Shown: in pieces, positions 23,938 through 32,884 of the stretch
Layout of the letters: each line of letters begins with the position of its first letter
Position numbering within the stretch: the stretch's first letter is position 1
From: Amylolactobacillus amylophilus DSM 20533 = JCM 1125
GTDB taxonomy: Bacteria > Bacillota > Bacilli > Lactobacillales > Lactobacillaceae
DNA: 64,000 nt
Reading direction: 5' to 3'
NCBI RefSeq assembly: GCF_001936335.1
Contig: NZ_CP018888.1
Location: 744,001 to 808,000 of the forward strand
Notes under the pieces: generated by a model
Seen by the model: only the letters and a program-made list of their open reading frames with translations
What the model was told of the DNA's origin: nothing
The model's database searches: none
Position numbers and translations under genes: made by a program

Positions 23938-25462
23938 ACATTCGCTCTATTTTTTTGCGGACGGTTAGCCGCTGTTGGTATGGCACAACGAAGGTTACAA
24001 AGTCACCGGCACGTAAAATTGTTGATCCGTCTGGTATGAGTGCTTTTGTTCCACGTGTAATCTTGATTAATAGGGTGTTTTTTGGCCAGTGAATTGTTTT
24101 GACGGGTTGTCCGACCAAGTGGCTTTCTGGCACGATGGTCAGAGTTAGCTGGTCAGTTTTCCCAGAAAACTGAGCTGAAGTCGGCAGCATCATCTTATCT
24201 GCCAAAGATTCATAGATTGGGGCCCCCTTGAATAGATCAACAACGATGTATGCAACGAGACTTACTATTGCTAGGGGCATCAAGTTGGCCAAGTTACCGA
24301 CCATCTCCGTTATGAGTAGAATCGCCGTGAACGGTGCTTTACCAATACCGGCAAAATAACCGGCCATGGCAAAGATAATTAAACTTGGTATCATGGTTGG
24401 CGAAATGAGGTGTAATACTACCAGAATATTACCAAACAGCGCTCCCAGTACCGCACCTAATGTCAGGATGGGCAGGAAAATTCCCCCGGGTAATCCAGAA
24501 CCATATGAAATCATCGAGAAGACAAAGCGTAGGAGGAAAACGCCAAATAATAATAGTGTAGTTTCTTTAGCGGTATTCAAGTCAAGGATCAGGTTGTTAC
24601 CTCCGCCAAGTAGTTCTGGCGCGAAATAGCCTAAAGGTAAAAGAAGGAGTAAAGGAACTAAACCGTTCAAGCTAGTTGGAATGAACTTTATTCTGGCATA
24701 GAGGTGGGGCATTAACAACAAGACCTTCTGGTAAAGTAGACCAAACAAACCAAGGAAGATGCCTAGCACAAGTAATGTCCAATAAGAAGAGAGTGGAAAA
24801 TAAGTTTGATGGCTGATGGCCAAAACCGGTTGTAAACCAAAGATTGTGCTGGTAACGAAATTTGCTGCTAGTGCGGCAGAAAGTGAACTTAGCCAAACGC
24901 GGACTGAAAAGTTATGAAAAACCTCTTCAAGAACGAACATTGTTCCAGCAATTGGTGCGTTAAATGCAGCGGCGAGACCACCGGCGGCACCACTTGCAAT
25001 CAGAATTCTGGTGTTGGTTTTATTGAGGTTAGTTTGCTCAGCGATTCCTTGGCCAATTGATGAACCTAACTGGATTGATGGTCCCTCACGCCCTAGAAAT
25101 AGACCAGAACCAATTGCCAAAACACCCCCAACATACTTCCGCCAAAGAATGCTCCACCAATTTAGTGTCAACTGTCCTTGTAGTTGGATTTCAACCTCAG
25201 GGATACCGCTACCGGCGATATGTGGCTCGTCATGCAGAAATTTGGCTAGGATAAGAGAAATGATTAGTACAAGTATTAACCCTCCAAGTAAGATGGTCCA
25301 ATTAGTATGTGCTAAGCGAAAACCTTTTTGCCAAAAGCGTAGCGAAATTTCGATTAACCATCTAAACGAACCGACGATTAATCCACTTAACAAACCAACA
25401 ACGACGCCACGAAAAATTAGGATCAAGCTTTTATTGTCTAAATGTTGTTTGAGATAATTCAT
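23936..25462 (-). CDS. ClC-family chloride/proton (or fluoride) transporter with C-terminal TrkA-C domain
   Basis: About 508 residues with the ClC filter motifs GSGIPEVE (near 90), GREGPSIQ (near 125) and GGIFLPIL (near 325), then a cytoplasmic RCK/TrkA-C-like domain (about 430-508) that usually binds a regulatory ligand. Start set at ATG 25462, ten bases after GGGGG; the upstream ATG at 25471 sits too close to that site. The gating glutamate position is GREGP, as in Cl-/H+ antiporters. Stands alone. Confidence 0.88.
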   Translation of the reverse strand: MNYLKQHLDNKSLILIFRGVVVGLLSGLIVGSFRWLIEISLRFWQKGFRLAHTNWTILLGGLILVLIISLILAKFLHDEPHIAGSGIPEVEIQLQGQLTLNWWSILWRKYVGGVLAIGSGLFLGREGPSIQLGSSIGQGIAEQTNLNKTNTRILIASGAAGGLAAAFNAPIAGTMFVLEEVFHNFSVRVWLSSLSAALAANFVTSTIFGLQPVLAISHQTYFPLSSYWTLLVLGIFLGLFGLLYQKVLLLMPHLYARIKFIPTSLNGLVPLLLLLPLGYFAPELLGGGNNLILDLNTAKETTLLLFGVFLLRFVFSMISYGSGLPGGIFLPILTLGAVLGALFGNILVVLHLISPTMIPSLIIFAMAGYFAGIGKAPFTAILLITEMVGNLANLMPLAIVSLVAYIVVDLFKGAPIYESLADKMMLPTSAQFSGKTDQLTLTIVPESHLVGQPVKTIHWPKNTLLIKITRGTKALIPDGSTILRAGDFVTFVVPYQQRLTVRKKIERM

Positions 25463-25558
25463 CACTAACATTCCCCCATAAAAATCAATTTTACGCTTTT
25501 AAAAACAAATTTTACAGGAAAATATTTATAGGATATACTCAGCTCAAAGAGGTGAAAG

Positions 25559-26275
25559 ATGAATAAGTTAGTAGTTGAACAGCTGAGTAAGAGCTTTGAT
25601 GAACAGAATGTACTTGAAAATACGAGTTTTACTTTCGAACAAGGGAAAATTTACGGTATGCTAGGGCGCAACGGTGCAGGTAAAACCACCTTTTTTGATT
25701 GTATTGCTCAAGATGAACAATACCAAAGCGGATCTATCGAACTTGTCCAAGATGGTGATTCGAGAGACTTGACGCCCATGGACGTTAGTTATGTCCACAC
25801 GGAGCCCAATTTACCACTATTTCTGACCGGATATGAGTTTATCAGCTATTTCCTCGAGGTCAATAAAAATCGGGTAGCGGGTTCACTAGATGCCAAATAT
25901 TACCTCAACCTTGCCGGACTAGAAGAAGTTGACTGGAATAAGTTGTTAAAAGATTACTCACAAGGCATGAAGACTAAAATTCAACTAGTTGCCTCGTTGG
26001 TGCTCAATACACCAATTTTATTATTGGATGAACCGTTAACAACTGTTGATGTGATTGCTGCACACGAGATGAAGAAGCTAATTACGGACCACAAAACAGA
26101 CGCAATTATCATCTTTTCGACCCATATCTTACAATTGGCACAAGATATTAGTGATGAAATTGTCCTCCTTCATCAGAAGAGATTCAGCGGTGTCGGCGAC
26201 GTCGATATTCACTCGAGTGAATTCGAGAACGAAGTGATTGCTAGACTTGCGAACGGAGTGGAGACAGATGTTTGA
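25559..26275 (+). CDS. ABC transporter ATP-binding protein
   Basis: 238 residues with Walker A GRNGAGKTT (near 36), signature YSQGMKTKIQ (near 142), Walker B ILLLDEPLTTVD and the H-loop STHIL. Pairs with the membrane protein that starts inside its last codons; together they form an ABC-2-type exporter of unknown substrate, broadly like EcsA. GAGGTGAAAG precedes ATG 25559. Confidence 0.88.
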   Translation: MNKLVVEQLSKSFDEQNVLENTSFTFEQGKIYGMLGRNGAGKTTFFDCIAQDEQYQSGSIELVQDGDSRDLTPMDVSYVHTEPNLPLFLTGYEFISYFLEVNKNRVAGSLDAKYYLNLAGLEEVDWNKLLKDYSQGMKTKIQLVASLVLNTPILLLDEPLTTVDVIAAHEMKKLITDHKTDAIIIFSTHILQLAQDISDEIVLLHQKRFSGVGDVDIHSSEFENEVIARLANGVETDV

Positions 26276-27980
26276 CTTTGCTGCAGTATTTAGATTTGAC
26301 CGTTACCTTCAAATAATCACTCAAACAGCGAGAATAAACCGCTTCTTATACTACATCCACCGAATTCCCTTGATCGGGCCTAAACTGCCACTAAATATTT
26401 TTTCGGGACATAATTTTAAAACTGTGACAGCTAACTTACTCTTGATTTACGGTTACATCAAGAAAATAATGGCCCGTATATTAACGTTGGTTGCGATATT
26501 TGTGTGGGTTTACTTCGTACATTTTAATGGCCGGCGCTTTACTGCGGTAGAATTCGTACAAACGAGTATTATTTCCTGGGCAATAGTAATTGGCTTAGGT
26601 TATGCGATTCTTTCCGGCACCACGTTTGGTGGTGTTCGCGCCAATAATTATCGTTTTGCGAGCCAATTTGCACAGGATTATACCCTTGCAATTTTCGATG
26701 AATATGTCCTAAGTACACTTGTTAACGGTGCCATTTACACCGGCTTACTCCTACTCCTTGGTATGTTTGCGGGTAATTTTATCCTAATCCTCAATGTAAT
26801 TCTACTATATTGGGCGATGTATCTGCTGGCGCTTGCTAGTGTGTTCTATATCAGTGCTAGGAGAAAGGAGCGGACAGCGGTAGGTAAAAAAGGCATTAGG
26901 CAGTTTAACGTGAAATCTTTAGGCGTTGGAGTTTTGGGTTGGCTTTGTTTGATAGGTTCAGGCTTGGTTGTCCAATTTATGCCTGATTTTCAGCCCATCA
27001 TTCGAGTCCTTACCAGCGGCTATTTTACGGTGATTCCTTTGCTCCTAATTGGCTTAGCGCTATTCCTTAATCAACGAATGCTCAGCCGGGATAATCAAGC
27101 CACGATGGCCAAGATTAAACGCTATGATGATCAATTATACGAATCTATCACGACCAACAGTAAGAATGAATATGTCCGTACTGGTACAGATATGACTGAA
27201 GAATTGCAGTTGGAGACCACATCCGTTTCTGAGACAGCAAAATTAAGTTTTGGTACCCCTGCGGTTATCGATGCCCTCTTGTTTAAACGCTATCGTCGTA
27301 TTTTACGAAAAAAGATTCTCTTTAAACTTGCTTGGATTGGTGCGATTACACTCGCTTTCGTGATTTACTTTACCCTGTCGCGGTTAGGAATTATTCACTT
27401 CGGTAATGGCCTTACTGCCGGATTAAACTTTTATGGTCTGTTACCGGTATTCTTCTTTTGGCTCTATCTTCTCTCAATTGGCAAGGACGTAATGAGTCTC
27501 AGCTATACCAACCTGGACAGTGTTATGTTGACTTACCCCTTCTACCGTCAACCACAAGTTGTGATCAAAAGTTTCTTTTACCGATTCTATCAGTCATTTA
27601 AGTACAACATGGTCATGACATTGGCAGTATTTGCTGCCGTAGTTGTAGCAATGGGAATTGCAGGATTAAATATTGCACTTTTTCAAATATTCCTCTTTCT
27701 GGTGACGCTGATTGCGTTGACGGCACTGTTCTCATTTCATTATTTGTTTGTCTACTATATTCTCCAACCATTCACTATTGATAAAGAACTCAAAAGTCCA
27801 CTCTTTTCACTTGTAAACTGGTTGTTGTACTTCATCGCTTATATGCAACTGAATATTCCTGATAATTGGCTGTCCTACCAGTACCCGGTCCTAATTATTG
27901 GAGTGACGGTAATGTATGTCGGAATCGGTGCCCTTTTGATTTACCGCTTTGCCCCACAGACTTTCAAGTTGAAAAAATAA
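26268..27980 (+). CDS. ABC-2-type membrane subunit, EcsB-like size
   Basis: About 570 residues with roughly 10-12 membrane segments in two groups separated by a soluble stretch (about 270-340). No ATPase motif. ATG 26268 is used (GGAG upstream; overlaps the ATPase gene by 8 bases), shorter than the maximal open frame. Substrate not recognisable. Confidence 0.75.
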   Translation: MFDFAAVFRFDRYLQIITQTARINRFLYYIHRIPLIGPKLPLNIFSGHNFKTVTANLLLIYGYIKKIMARILTLVAIFVWVYFVHFNGRRFTAVEFVQTSIISWAIVIGLGYAILSGTTFGGVRANNYRFASQFAQDYTLAIFDEYVLSTLVNGAIYTGLLLLLGMFAGNFILILNVILLYWAMYLLALASVFYISARRKERTAVGKKGIRQFNVKSLGVGVLGWLCLIGSGLVVQFMPDFQPIIRVLTSGYFTVIPLLLIGLALFLNQRMLSRDNQATMAKIKRYDDQLYESITTNSKNEYVRTGTDMTEELQLETTSVSETAKLSFGTPAVIDALLFKRYRRILRKKILFKLAWIGAITLAFVIYFTLSRLGIIHFGNGLTAGLNFYGLLPVFFFWLYLLSIGKDVMSLSYTNLDSVMLTYPFYRQPQVVIKSFFYRFYQSFKYNMVMTLAVFAAVVVAMGIAGLNIALFQIFLFLVTLIALTALFSFHYLFVYYILQPFTIDKELKSPLFSLVNWLLYFIAYMQLNIPDNWLSYQYPVLIIGVTVMYVGIGALLIYRFAPQTFKLKK

Positions 27981-28017
27981 ACCAGTCACTAGAGGTTACT
28001 CCAGTGACTGGTTTTTT
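27980..28017 (+). terminator. Terminator of the ABC pair
   Basis: AACCAGTCACT (27980-27990) pairs with AGTGACTGGTT (28003-28013), then T run. Confidence 0.9.
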
Positions 28018-28046
28018 AAGTGTGTCCCAAATATGTAAATTTAAAA

Positions 28047-29357
28047 TTATTTGACGTTTAAAATCCAGATGAAACCGATGAAGACGAAGAATAAGACATA
28101 CATCATTGGCCCGACTTCTTTGCCCCGTTTGGCTGCCAGCATCGTAATTGGATATGAGATCATTCCTAGTGCCAGGCCATCAGAGATCGAGTAGGTTAGC
28201 GGCATACCAACGATGATTAGAAATGCGGGAATGGCAATCTCTAGCTTTGTCCATTCGATTTTGGCAAGTGACTGAGCCATTAAAACACCAACGATAATTA
28301 GTGCGGGTGCAGTGACCTGGTTGGTGACCACGCTTAATAGTGGCGAGAAGAACAGTCCAAGGATGAACAGAAATCCGGTGACGATTGAGGTGAAGCCAGA
28401 ACGGCCACCTACCGCGATACCAGCTGAGGATTCCACAAAAGCACCAACGGGCGAGGTACCCATTACGGCGCCGGCAACCATGGCGGTGGAGTCGGCGGCT
28501 AGTGCCCGACCGACACGTGGCATCTTATTGTCCTTCATCAAACCAGCCTGTTGTGCGAGACCAACTAGAGTACCGGCAGTATCGAAGAACGTGACAAGAA
28601 GGAAAGTGAGCACAACCACAGCTAGTTGGACCGTGTTGATATCCCCGATATGCTTGATTGCCTGACCGAATGTCGGTGCGAGACTCGGTGCCGCCGAGAC
28701 TAATTTTGTCGGGATTGGAATGACGCGAATAAGCATTCCAAGAACAGAGGTGAGTACCATGCCGATGAAAATGGCGCCGGGCACCTTTCTGATCATCAAG
28801 ATAAAGGTTACGACCAAACCGAAGACGGTTAAGAGGGTAGCGGAATCTGAGAATGAGCCCAGCCCAACCAGAGTCGACTTGTTGGCGACAATCAACCCGC
28901 CTTGTTGCAGACCTAAGAATGCGATAAACAAACCGATACCGGCGGAGATTGCATACTTCAGATTCGCGGGAATAGCGTCGATAATTTTCTCTCGTAACTT
29001 GAAGATGGTAATTAAAACGAAGATTAATGAAGCCACGAATACAGCAGCCAAGGCAGTTTGCCAGCTAACGCCCATCCCAATTACGACTGTATATGAGAAG
29101 AATGCGTTAATTCCGAGCGCTGGTGCGGTTGCGATAGGGTATTTCGCGAATACTCCCATGATAATTGAGCCGAGGGCGCTTGCCAGAGCTGTAGCTGTGA
29201 AAACGGCGCCTTGATCCATGCCTGAAGCACCGAGCACACTAGGATTGACGAATAGAATGTAGCACATGCTGACGAAAGTTGTTAGACCAGCGAGTGTTTC
29301 CCGGCGGAAATTGGTCTCTAACTCGTCGAAGGCAAAGTATTGCTTAATATAGTTCAT
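28047..29357 (-). CDS. Guanine/hypoxanthine (AzgA/PbuG-type NCS2) permease
   Basis: 436-residue permease with about 12-14 membrane spans. FRRETLAGLTTFVSMCYILFVNP at the start and the substrate-region GTSPVGAFVESSAGIAVGGRSG are characteristic of the AzgA/PbuG branch that imports guanine, hypoxanthine or adenine with protons. ATG 29357 follows GGAGG; the open frame extends further but without ribosome site. The promoter region carries paired PurBox-like motifs (29374-29454), supporting a purine role. Confidence 0.9.
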   Translation of the reverse strand: MNYIKQYFAFDELETNFRRETLAGLTTFVSMCYILFVNPSVLGASGMDQGAVFTATALASALGSIIMGVFAKYPIATAPALGINAFFSYTVVIGMGVSWQTALAAVFVASLIFVLITIFKLREKIIDAIPANLKYAISAGIGLFIAFLGLQQGGLIVANKSTLVGLGSFSDSATLLTVFGLVVTFILMIRKVPGAIFIGMVLTSVLGMLIRVIPIPTKLVSAAPSLAPTFGQAIKHIGDINTVQLAVVVLTFLLVTFFDTAGTLVGLAQQAGLMKDNKMPRVGRALAADSTAMVAGAVMGTSPVGAFVESSAGIAVGGRSGFTSIVTGFLFILGLFFSPLLSVVTNQVTAPALIIVGVLMAQSLAKIEWTKLEIAIPAFLIIVGMPLTYSISDGLALGMISYPITMLAAKRGKEVGPMMYVLFFVFIGFIWILNVK

Positions 29358-29373
29358 TTGTTTCCTCCAAATG

Positions 29374-29454
29374 GATATCGTTCGTATTTTAAATCGAAAA
29401 AGCACGATATTTATCATACCACCAATTATTAATTGCGTAAACACAAACGATATC
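29374..29454 (-). promoter_or_regulatory. Promoter with inverted PurBox-like pair
   Basis: Minus strand TTTACG (29441-29436), 17 bases, TATGAT (29418-29413). Two 16-base motifs face each other: AAACACAAACGATATC on the plus strand (29439-29454) and AAATACGAACGATATC on the minus strand (29389-29374), identical at 14 of 16 positions. The second contains the CGAAC core of PurR boxes. The upstream copy overlaps the -35. Confidence 0.55.
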
Positions 29455-29487
29455 TTCTAAACATGCACTATCATATACAAGTTTTGC

Positions 29488-29503
29488 GGTTCCACGTGAA
29501 ACA
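29488..29503. promoter_or_regulatory. parS-like ParB binding site
   Basis: GGTTCCACGTGAAACA matches parS TGTTNCACGTGAAACA at 15 of 16 positions (first base differs), intergenic between the purine permease promoter and the ECF S-component gene, about 11 kb right of oriC. Confidence 0.8.
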
Positions 29504-29514
29504 AAATAATTAAT

Positions 29515-30318
29515 TTAGTAGAGCTTTGCTTGGATGCGGTTCAACTTCTTGATAAGCGGTTTGGCGAGAAACCAGATGAAGATGACGGTTGCGCTAGCAT
29601 GAACAAGATCCATGGGTGCCCCCGAAACGTAGGATAGAAGTAGCATGCGTGCGTTGAGCTCTGTGGTGAACATCAATACGGAGGCGGGATTGATGATACC
29701 GCCGTAGAGAATAAATATGCTGAGAAAGCCAAAAATGGCGAGTGGTAGGCGCTTTTGTTGCAAAATATTCGTTTGGACCAGTAGCCCGGCGACGAAACCA
29801 ATGATGCCAAAGGCAATCATCTGCCAGGGAGTCCACGGACCTTGGCTAAAGAAGATATTCGAAACAAGCATAGTCATGCTACCAACGATGAAGCCGACCT
29901 CTGGGCCGAGCGTTGCGCCAGCGATAATGACTAGCGCACCAACCGGCTTGAATTGCGGCAACATATAGAATACGCTTCGGGCAGCCACGGTGATGGCGAT
30001 CAACGAGGCAATGACGGTCATCTCTCGCGAACTACGATTACTCTTTTCAAAGATAATTAAGAAGAAGGCCATAGCGATAAAGATTAATATTAAGCTGAGC
30101 AGGAGGACCTGCCTGATAGGCAGGAGAAATGAGCCTAAGGCCACGGCAATCAGTGCAAGGAGCAAAACTAGTGCCTCATAAAGGTATCGTTGTCGCCAGC
30201 CCGAATGGGACATACCCTGAGTCTCTAGAAATTGTGGTTCAGGCAATGATACTTGGGATTGGCTTTTCTTTGCGTCATACAAGCGGTTGATGAAATCCTT
30301 GATTAGTGGTTGAGCCAT
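29515..30318 (-). CDS. ECF transporter substrate-binding (S) component, probably corrinoid-specific
   Basis: 267 residues: a hydrophilic N-terminal extension (about 1-45), then about six to seven membrane helices. RSVFYMLPQFKPVGALVIIAGATLGPEVGFIVGS (in parts) is the conserved S-component region with small residues for contact with the T component. It overlaps the preceding ATPase gene by 16 bases and is last in an operon with dedicated ATPase, T component and two surface proteins. The DUF4430 partner points to cobalamin-type substrates (CbrT-like); the S component alone does not prove this. Confidence 0.75.
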   Translation of the reverse strand: MAQPLIKDFINRLYDAKKSQSQVSLPEPQFLETQGMSHSGWRQRYLYEALVLLLALIAVALGSFLLPIRQVLLLSLILIFIAMAFFLIIFEKSNRSSREMTVIASLIAITVAARSVFYMLPQFKPVGALVIIAGATLGPEVGFIVGSMTMLVSNIFFSQGPWTPWQMIAFGIIGFVAGLLVQTNILQQKRLPLAIFGFLSIFILYGGIINPASVLMFTTELNARMLLLSYVSGAPMDLVHASATVIFIWFLAKPLIKKLNRIQAKLY

Positions 30319-31937
30319 TCGATGACCTCCTGCACGGTGATGGCATTGTCAACAAAGTCGCGGCTAATACGATTGGCCTCGGTCGTATAGAAATTATTAT
30401 TACCAAAAAAATCATGGCGCTCTGTACAACTGGTCACGGTACCGTTGAAAAATAAGCCGACCTTGTCCGCGTTTTGCGCAGCAAAGTTTAGATCATGGGT
30501 GATCATAATAATTGTCACACTGTGACTGCGTAGTTCTTGCAACGCTTGGGCCACCAGCTCTTTTGCTTTCGTATCCAGACCTTTGGTGGGTTCGTCGAGA
30601 AATAATATTTGCGGTTTTTTTAGTAGAACTTTGAGGAGTCCCAGCACCTGTTGTTGACCGCCGCTAAGGTCAAACGGATTTTGACCCAATACTGAATCAA
30701 GCTTAAACGATTTGCTGCCCGTAAGGATAGTCTGTTCGCTGTCGCTGCTTTCTGGCAAGCCATACCTTAACTCGTCCAAAACATTATCTTTGACGAATAA
30801 TGTGGTAGGGTCTTGCGGTAGGTAGCCAATGCCAGTTTGATATTGCTGTAGTTGCTGTCTGGACTTCAGGGTGTGGCCGGAAATGGTGAGTTTACCCCGG
30901 TATGCAATGTATTCGCCCATCAGGAGGTTCATTAGGGTGCTTTTACCACTACCATTTGCACCTAAAATCATTAGGGTTTCGCCGGCGTTAATCGTGAGGC
31001 TAAGATTTCGGATGACATCCGGTTGCTTGTCATAGCCGAACCAGATATTTTTTGCTCGAATGAGTGGCTGCGGTTTGTTGGCCGTGACTGAGTCGAAGAC
31101 CATCATGCTGGTTTTCTGTGGTCTTTTGGCCTCAGCTAACCAAATTTTGCCTGCACTGACAGAGATTGGTAGTTCTGAGCTAGTAGGCGATATTGCGTGG
31201 ACGATTTGGGCCGCGGCTGGAAGAAGCGGGATTAGATAGGGTGCCTTGACGAAAATCGCCGCGATGGCTGCCTGCGTTGTCTCATCAACAATGATTTCGC
31301 CGGCGTCTAGCACCAGAATTCGGGTGGTATACGGCAATAATTGCGAGACGTCATGCTCGGTGATGAGGATTGTGATGCCAAGCTCGTGATTAATTTTATG
31401 GAGCATCTGAATGAAGTTGTCCGTGGCAATTGGGTCCAGCTGCGCTGTTGGTTCATCCAGAATTAATAACGTTGGGTCCATAATGACTGTGCTGGCAAGG
31501 TTTAATAGTTGTTTCTGTCCACCAGATAGCGTGGCTACGTCTTGTTCAAACCACTGCTGCATGCCAAAGAAATTAACGATTTCGGCGACGCGACGTCTGA
31601 TTTCGGCGCTTGGTCGCCCCAGGTTCTCTAGCCCAAAGGCCAGTTCATGCCAGACCTTGTCTGTGACAATCTGATGGTCTGGGTGCTGCATCACGTAACC
31701 AATTCGCTCCTCAGGAACTGTACTAAGTGGACGATTCATGAAGGATATTGTCCCGGTAGAAATACCATGTTGACTAAATGTGGGGGTAAGCTGCTGAATT
31801 AGTGTGGTTTTACCACTACCATTAAGGCCTAGAAGGAGATTGAAGCTCCCCGGCTCGACGTTGAAGGAGACCCCCTTAATGATGGGGCGCTGGTCTGGAT
31901 AACTAAATGTAAAATTATTTACTTCGATAAGATTCAT
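30303..31937 (-). CDS. ECF transporter ATPase, two ABC domains fused
   Basis: 544 residues containing two complete ABC cassettes: first Walker A GLNGSGKTT (near 37), signature LSGGQKQLL, Walker B LLILDEPTAQLD; second Walker A GANGSGKST (near 330), signature LSGGQQQVL, Walker B ILFLDEPTKGLD. Such fused CbiO-type ATPases belong to dedicated (group I) ECF modules rather than the shared EcfAA'. It overlaps the T-component gene by 23 bases and the S-component gene by 16 bases, so the three are translationally coupled. Confidence 0.88.
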   Translation of the reverse strand: MNLIEVNNFTFSYPDQRPIIKGVSFNVEPGSFNLLLGLNGSGKTTLIQQLTPTFSQHGISTGTISFMNRPLSTVPEERIGYVMQHPDHQIVTDKVWHELAFGLENLGRPSAEIRRRVAEIVNFFGMQQWFEQDVATLSGGQKQLLNLASTVIMDPTLLILDEPTAQLDPIATDNFIQMLHKINHELGITILITEHDVSQLLPYTTRILVLDAGEIIVDETTQAAIAAIFVKAPYLIPLLPAAAQIVHAISPTSSELPISVSAGKIWLAEAKRPQKTSMMVFDSVTANKPQPLIRAKNIWFGYDKQPDVIRNLSLTINAGETLMILGANGSGKSTLMNLLMGEYIAYRGKLTISGHTLKSRQQLQQYQTGIGYLPQDPTTLFVKDNVLDELRYGLPESSDSEQTILTGSKSFKLDSVLGQNPFDLSGGQQQVLGLLKVLLKKPQILFLDEPTKGLDTKAKELVAQALQELRSHSVTIIMITHDLNFAAQNADKVGLFFNGTVTSCTERHDFFGNNNFYTTEANRISRDFVDNAITVQEVIEWLNH

Positions 31938-32871
31938 TAATGTAGTCCTTTTGGAGGTTTAAGCTGCGTCGACGCTGCACCAGATGAAGGAAGAAGTCAT
32001 AGCTACGCAGTAGTAGGGGAATGTTTGCCAGCAGCGCAAAAGCCGCTATACCAAAGATTGTTACCAAGCTATTTCTGTGCGTGGTGATACCGCTCACGTT
32101 GATTACTGGATTAAAGCTGGCTGATAAGAATCCCGTCAGCTTCACTGAGATAACGCTAGCTGTGAGGATGCCGATACTTGCCAAAATGAACCAGTTGCGG
32201 GGATCGAATCTGTGTGGCAGGTAAAGCTTTCGTTTGTGGGTACCGTAGGCCCGAAGTTGCATGGCATCACTGACGTAGATGGCATTCTCCATCGTCCAGC
32301 TAAACATGGCAGACGTGATGGTCAAAGTTCGTCTGATTTTTGTGAAGCCACGGGCAGTCGTGGGACCCTGTCCAATCATGTTTTGAGTGTGCAGTACTTT
32401 TTTGAACTGATTAATGAAAAGAGGGATGAAACGAAACGAGAGTGCGAGGAGAAGAGCCACCTTTGGGAGAACTCGGCCCACTACGTCGACGAACTTGTCG
32501 CGAGTCAAGATGTGATTGATTGCGGTAAACCAGTTTGTGGTGGTCACGAGTACTAGCCCGAGAATTAGACCATAGACAATTGCCTCAAGTGTGATAGAAT
32601 TTCCGTTCTGCAAAAGCGCTAGCTGTGTAACCCCGAAGTGATTGAAGAGGGGGTTAATGCCCATGATTACTAATAGTCCTGGCAGTGCAAAAATCAGATT
32701 GAATTTCAGAACTTTGTGGATGCCGACCAGGGTGGCACTGTATGCGATAGCGCTAACGAGTGAAATCGCGATGAGGTAGGGATGCAAAATAAACATACTA
32801 CACCCTAAGACGGAGATGAAGTAGGCAAAGTTGACTAGTGGGTGGCAATTTGTGAATGAATCTTTGGCCAT
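31915..32871 (-). CDS. ECF transporter transmembrane (T, CbiQ-like) component
   Basis: 318 residues with about five to six membrane spans and the cytoplasmic coupling helices typical of CbiQ/EcfT; the segments GQGPTTARGF and AMQLRAYGTHKRK lie where the conserved Ala-Arg-Gly signatures contact the ATPases. Operon partner of the fused ATPase and S component, 13 bases after the DUF4430 lipoprotein gene. Confidence 0.85.
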   Translation of the reverse strand: MAKDSFTNCHPLVNFAYFISVLGCSMFILHPYLIAISLVSAIAYSATLVGIHKVLKFNLIFALPGLLVIMGINPLFNHFGVTQLALLQNGNSITLEAIVYGLILGLVLVTTTNWFTAINHILTRDKFVDVVGRVLPKVALLLALSFRFIPLFINQFKKVLHTQNMIGQGPTTARGFTKIRRTLTITSAMFSWTMENAIYVSDAMQLRAYGTHKRKLYLPHRFDPRNWFILASIGILTASVISVKLTGFLSASFNPVINVSGITTHRNSLVTIFGIAAFALLANIPLLLRSYDFFLHLVQRRRSLNLQKDYINESYRSK

Positions 32872-32884
32872 GTAGTTACCTCAA

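Noticed and set aside
24048-24064. parS-like TGTTCCACGTGTAATC in the ClC gene
   Set aside because: Three mismatches in one half-site; chance match likely.
24159-24178. Palindrome CAGTTTTCCCAGAAAACTG inside the ClC gene
   Set aside because: Single occurrence within coding sequence with no match to a known operator; probably incidental.
28720-29214. 164-codon frame opposite the purine permease
   Set aside because: Shadow of a membrane protein gene read in reverse; composition typical of antisense to hydrophobic codons.
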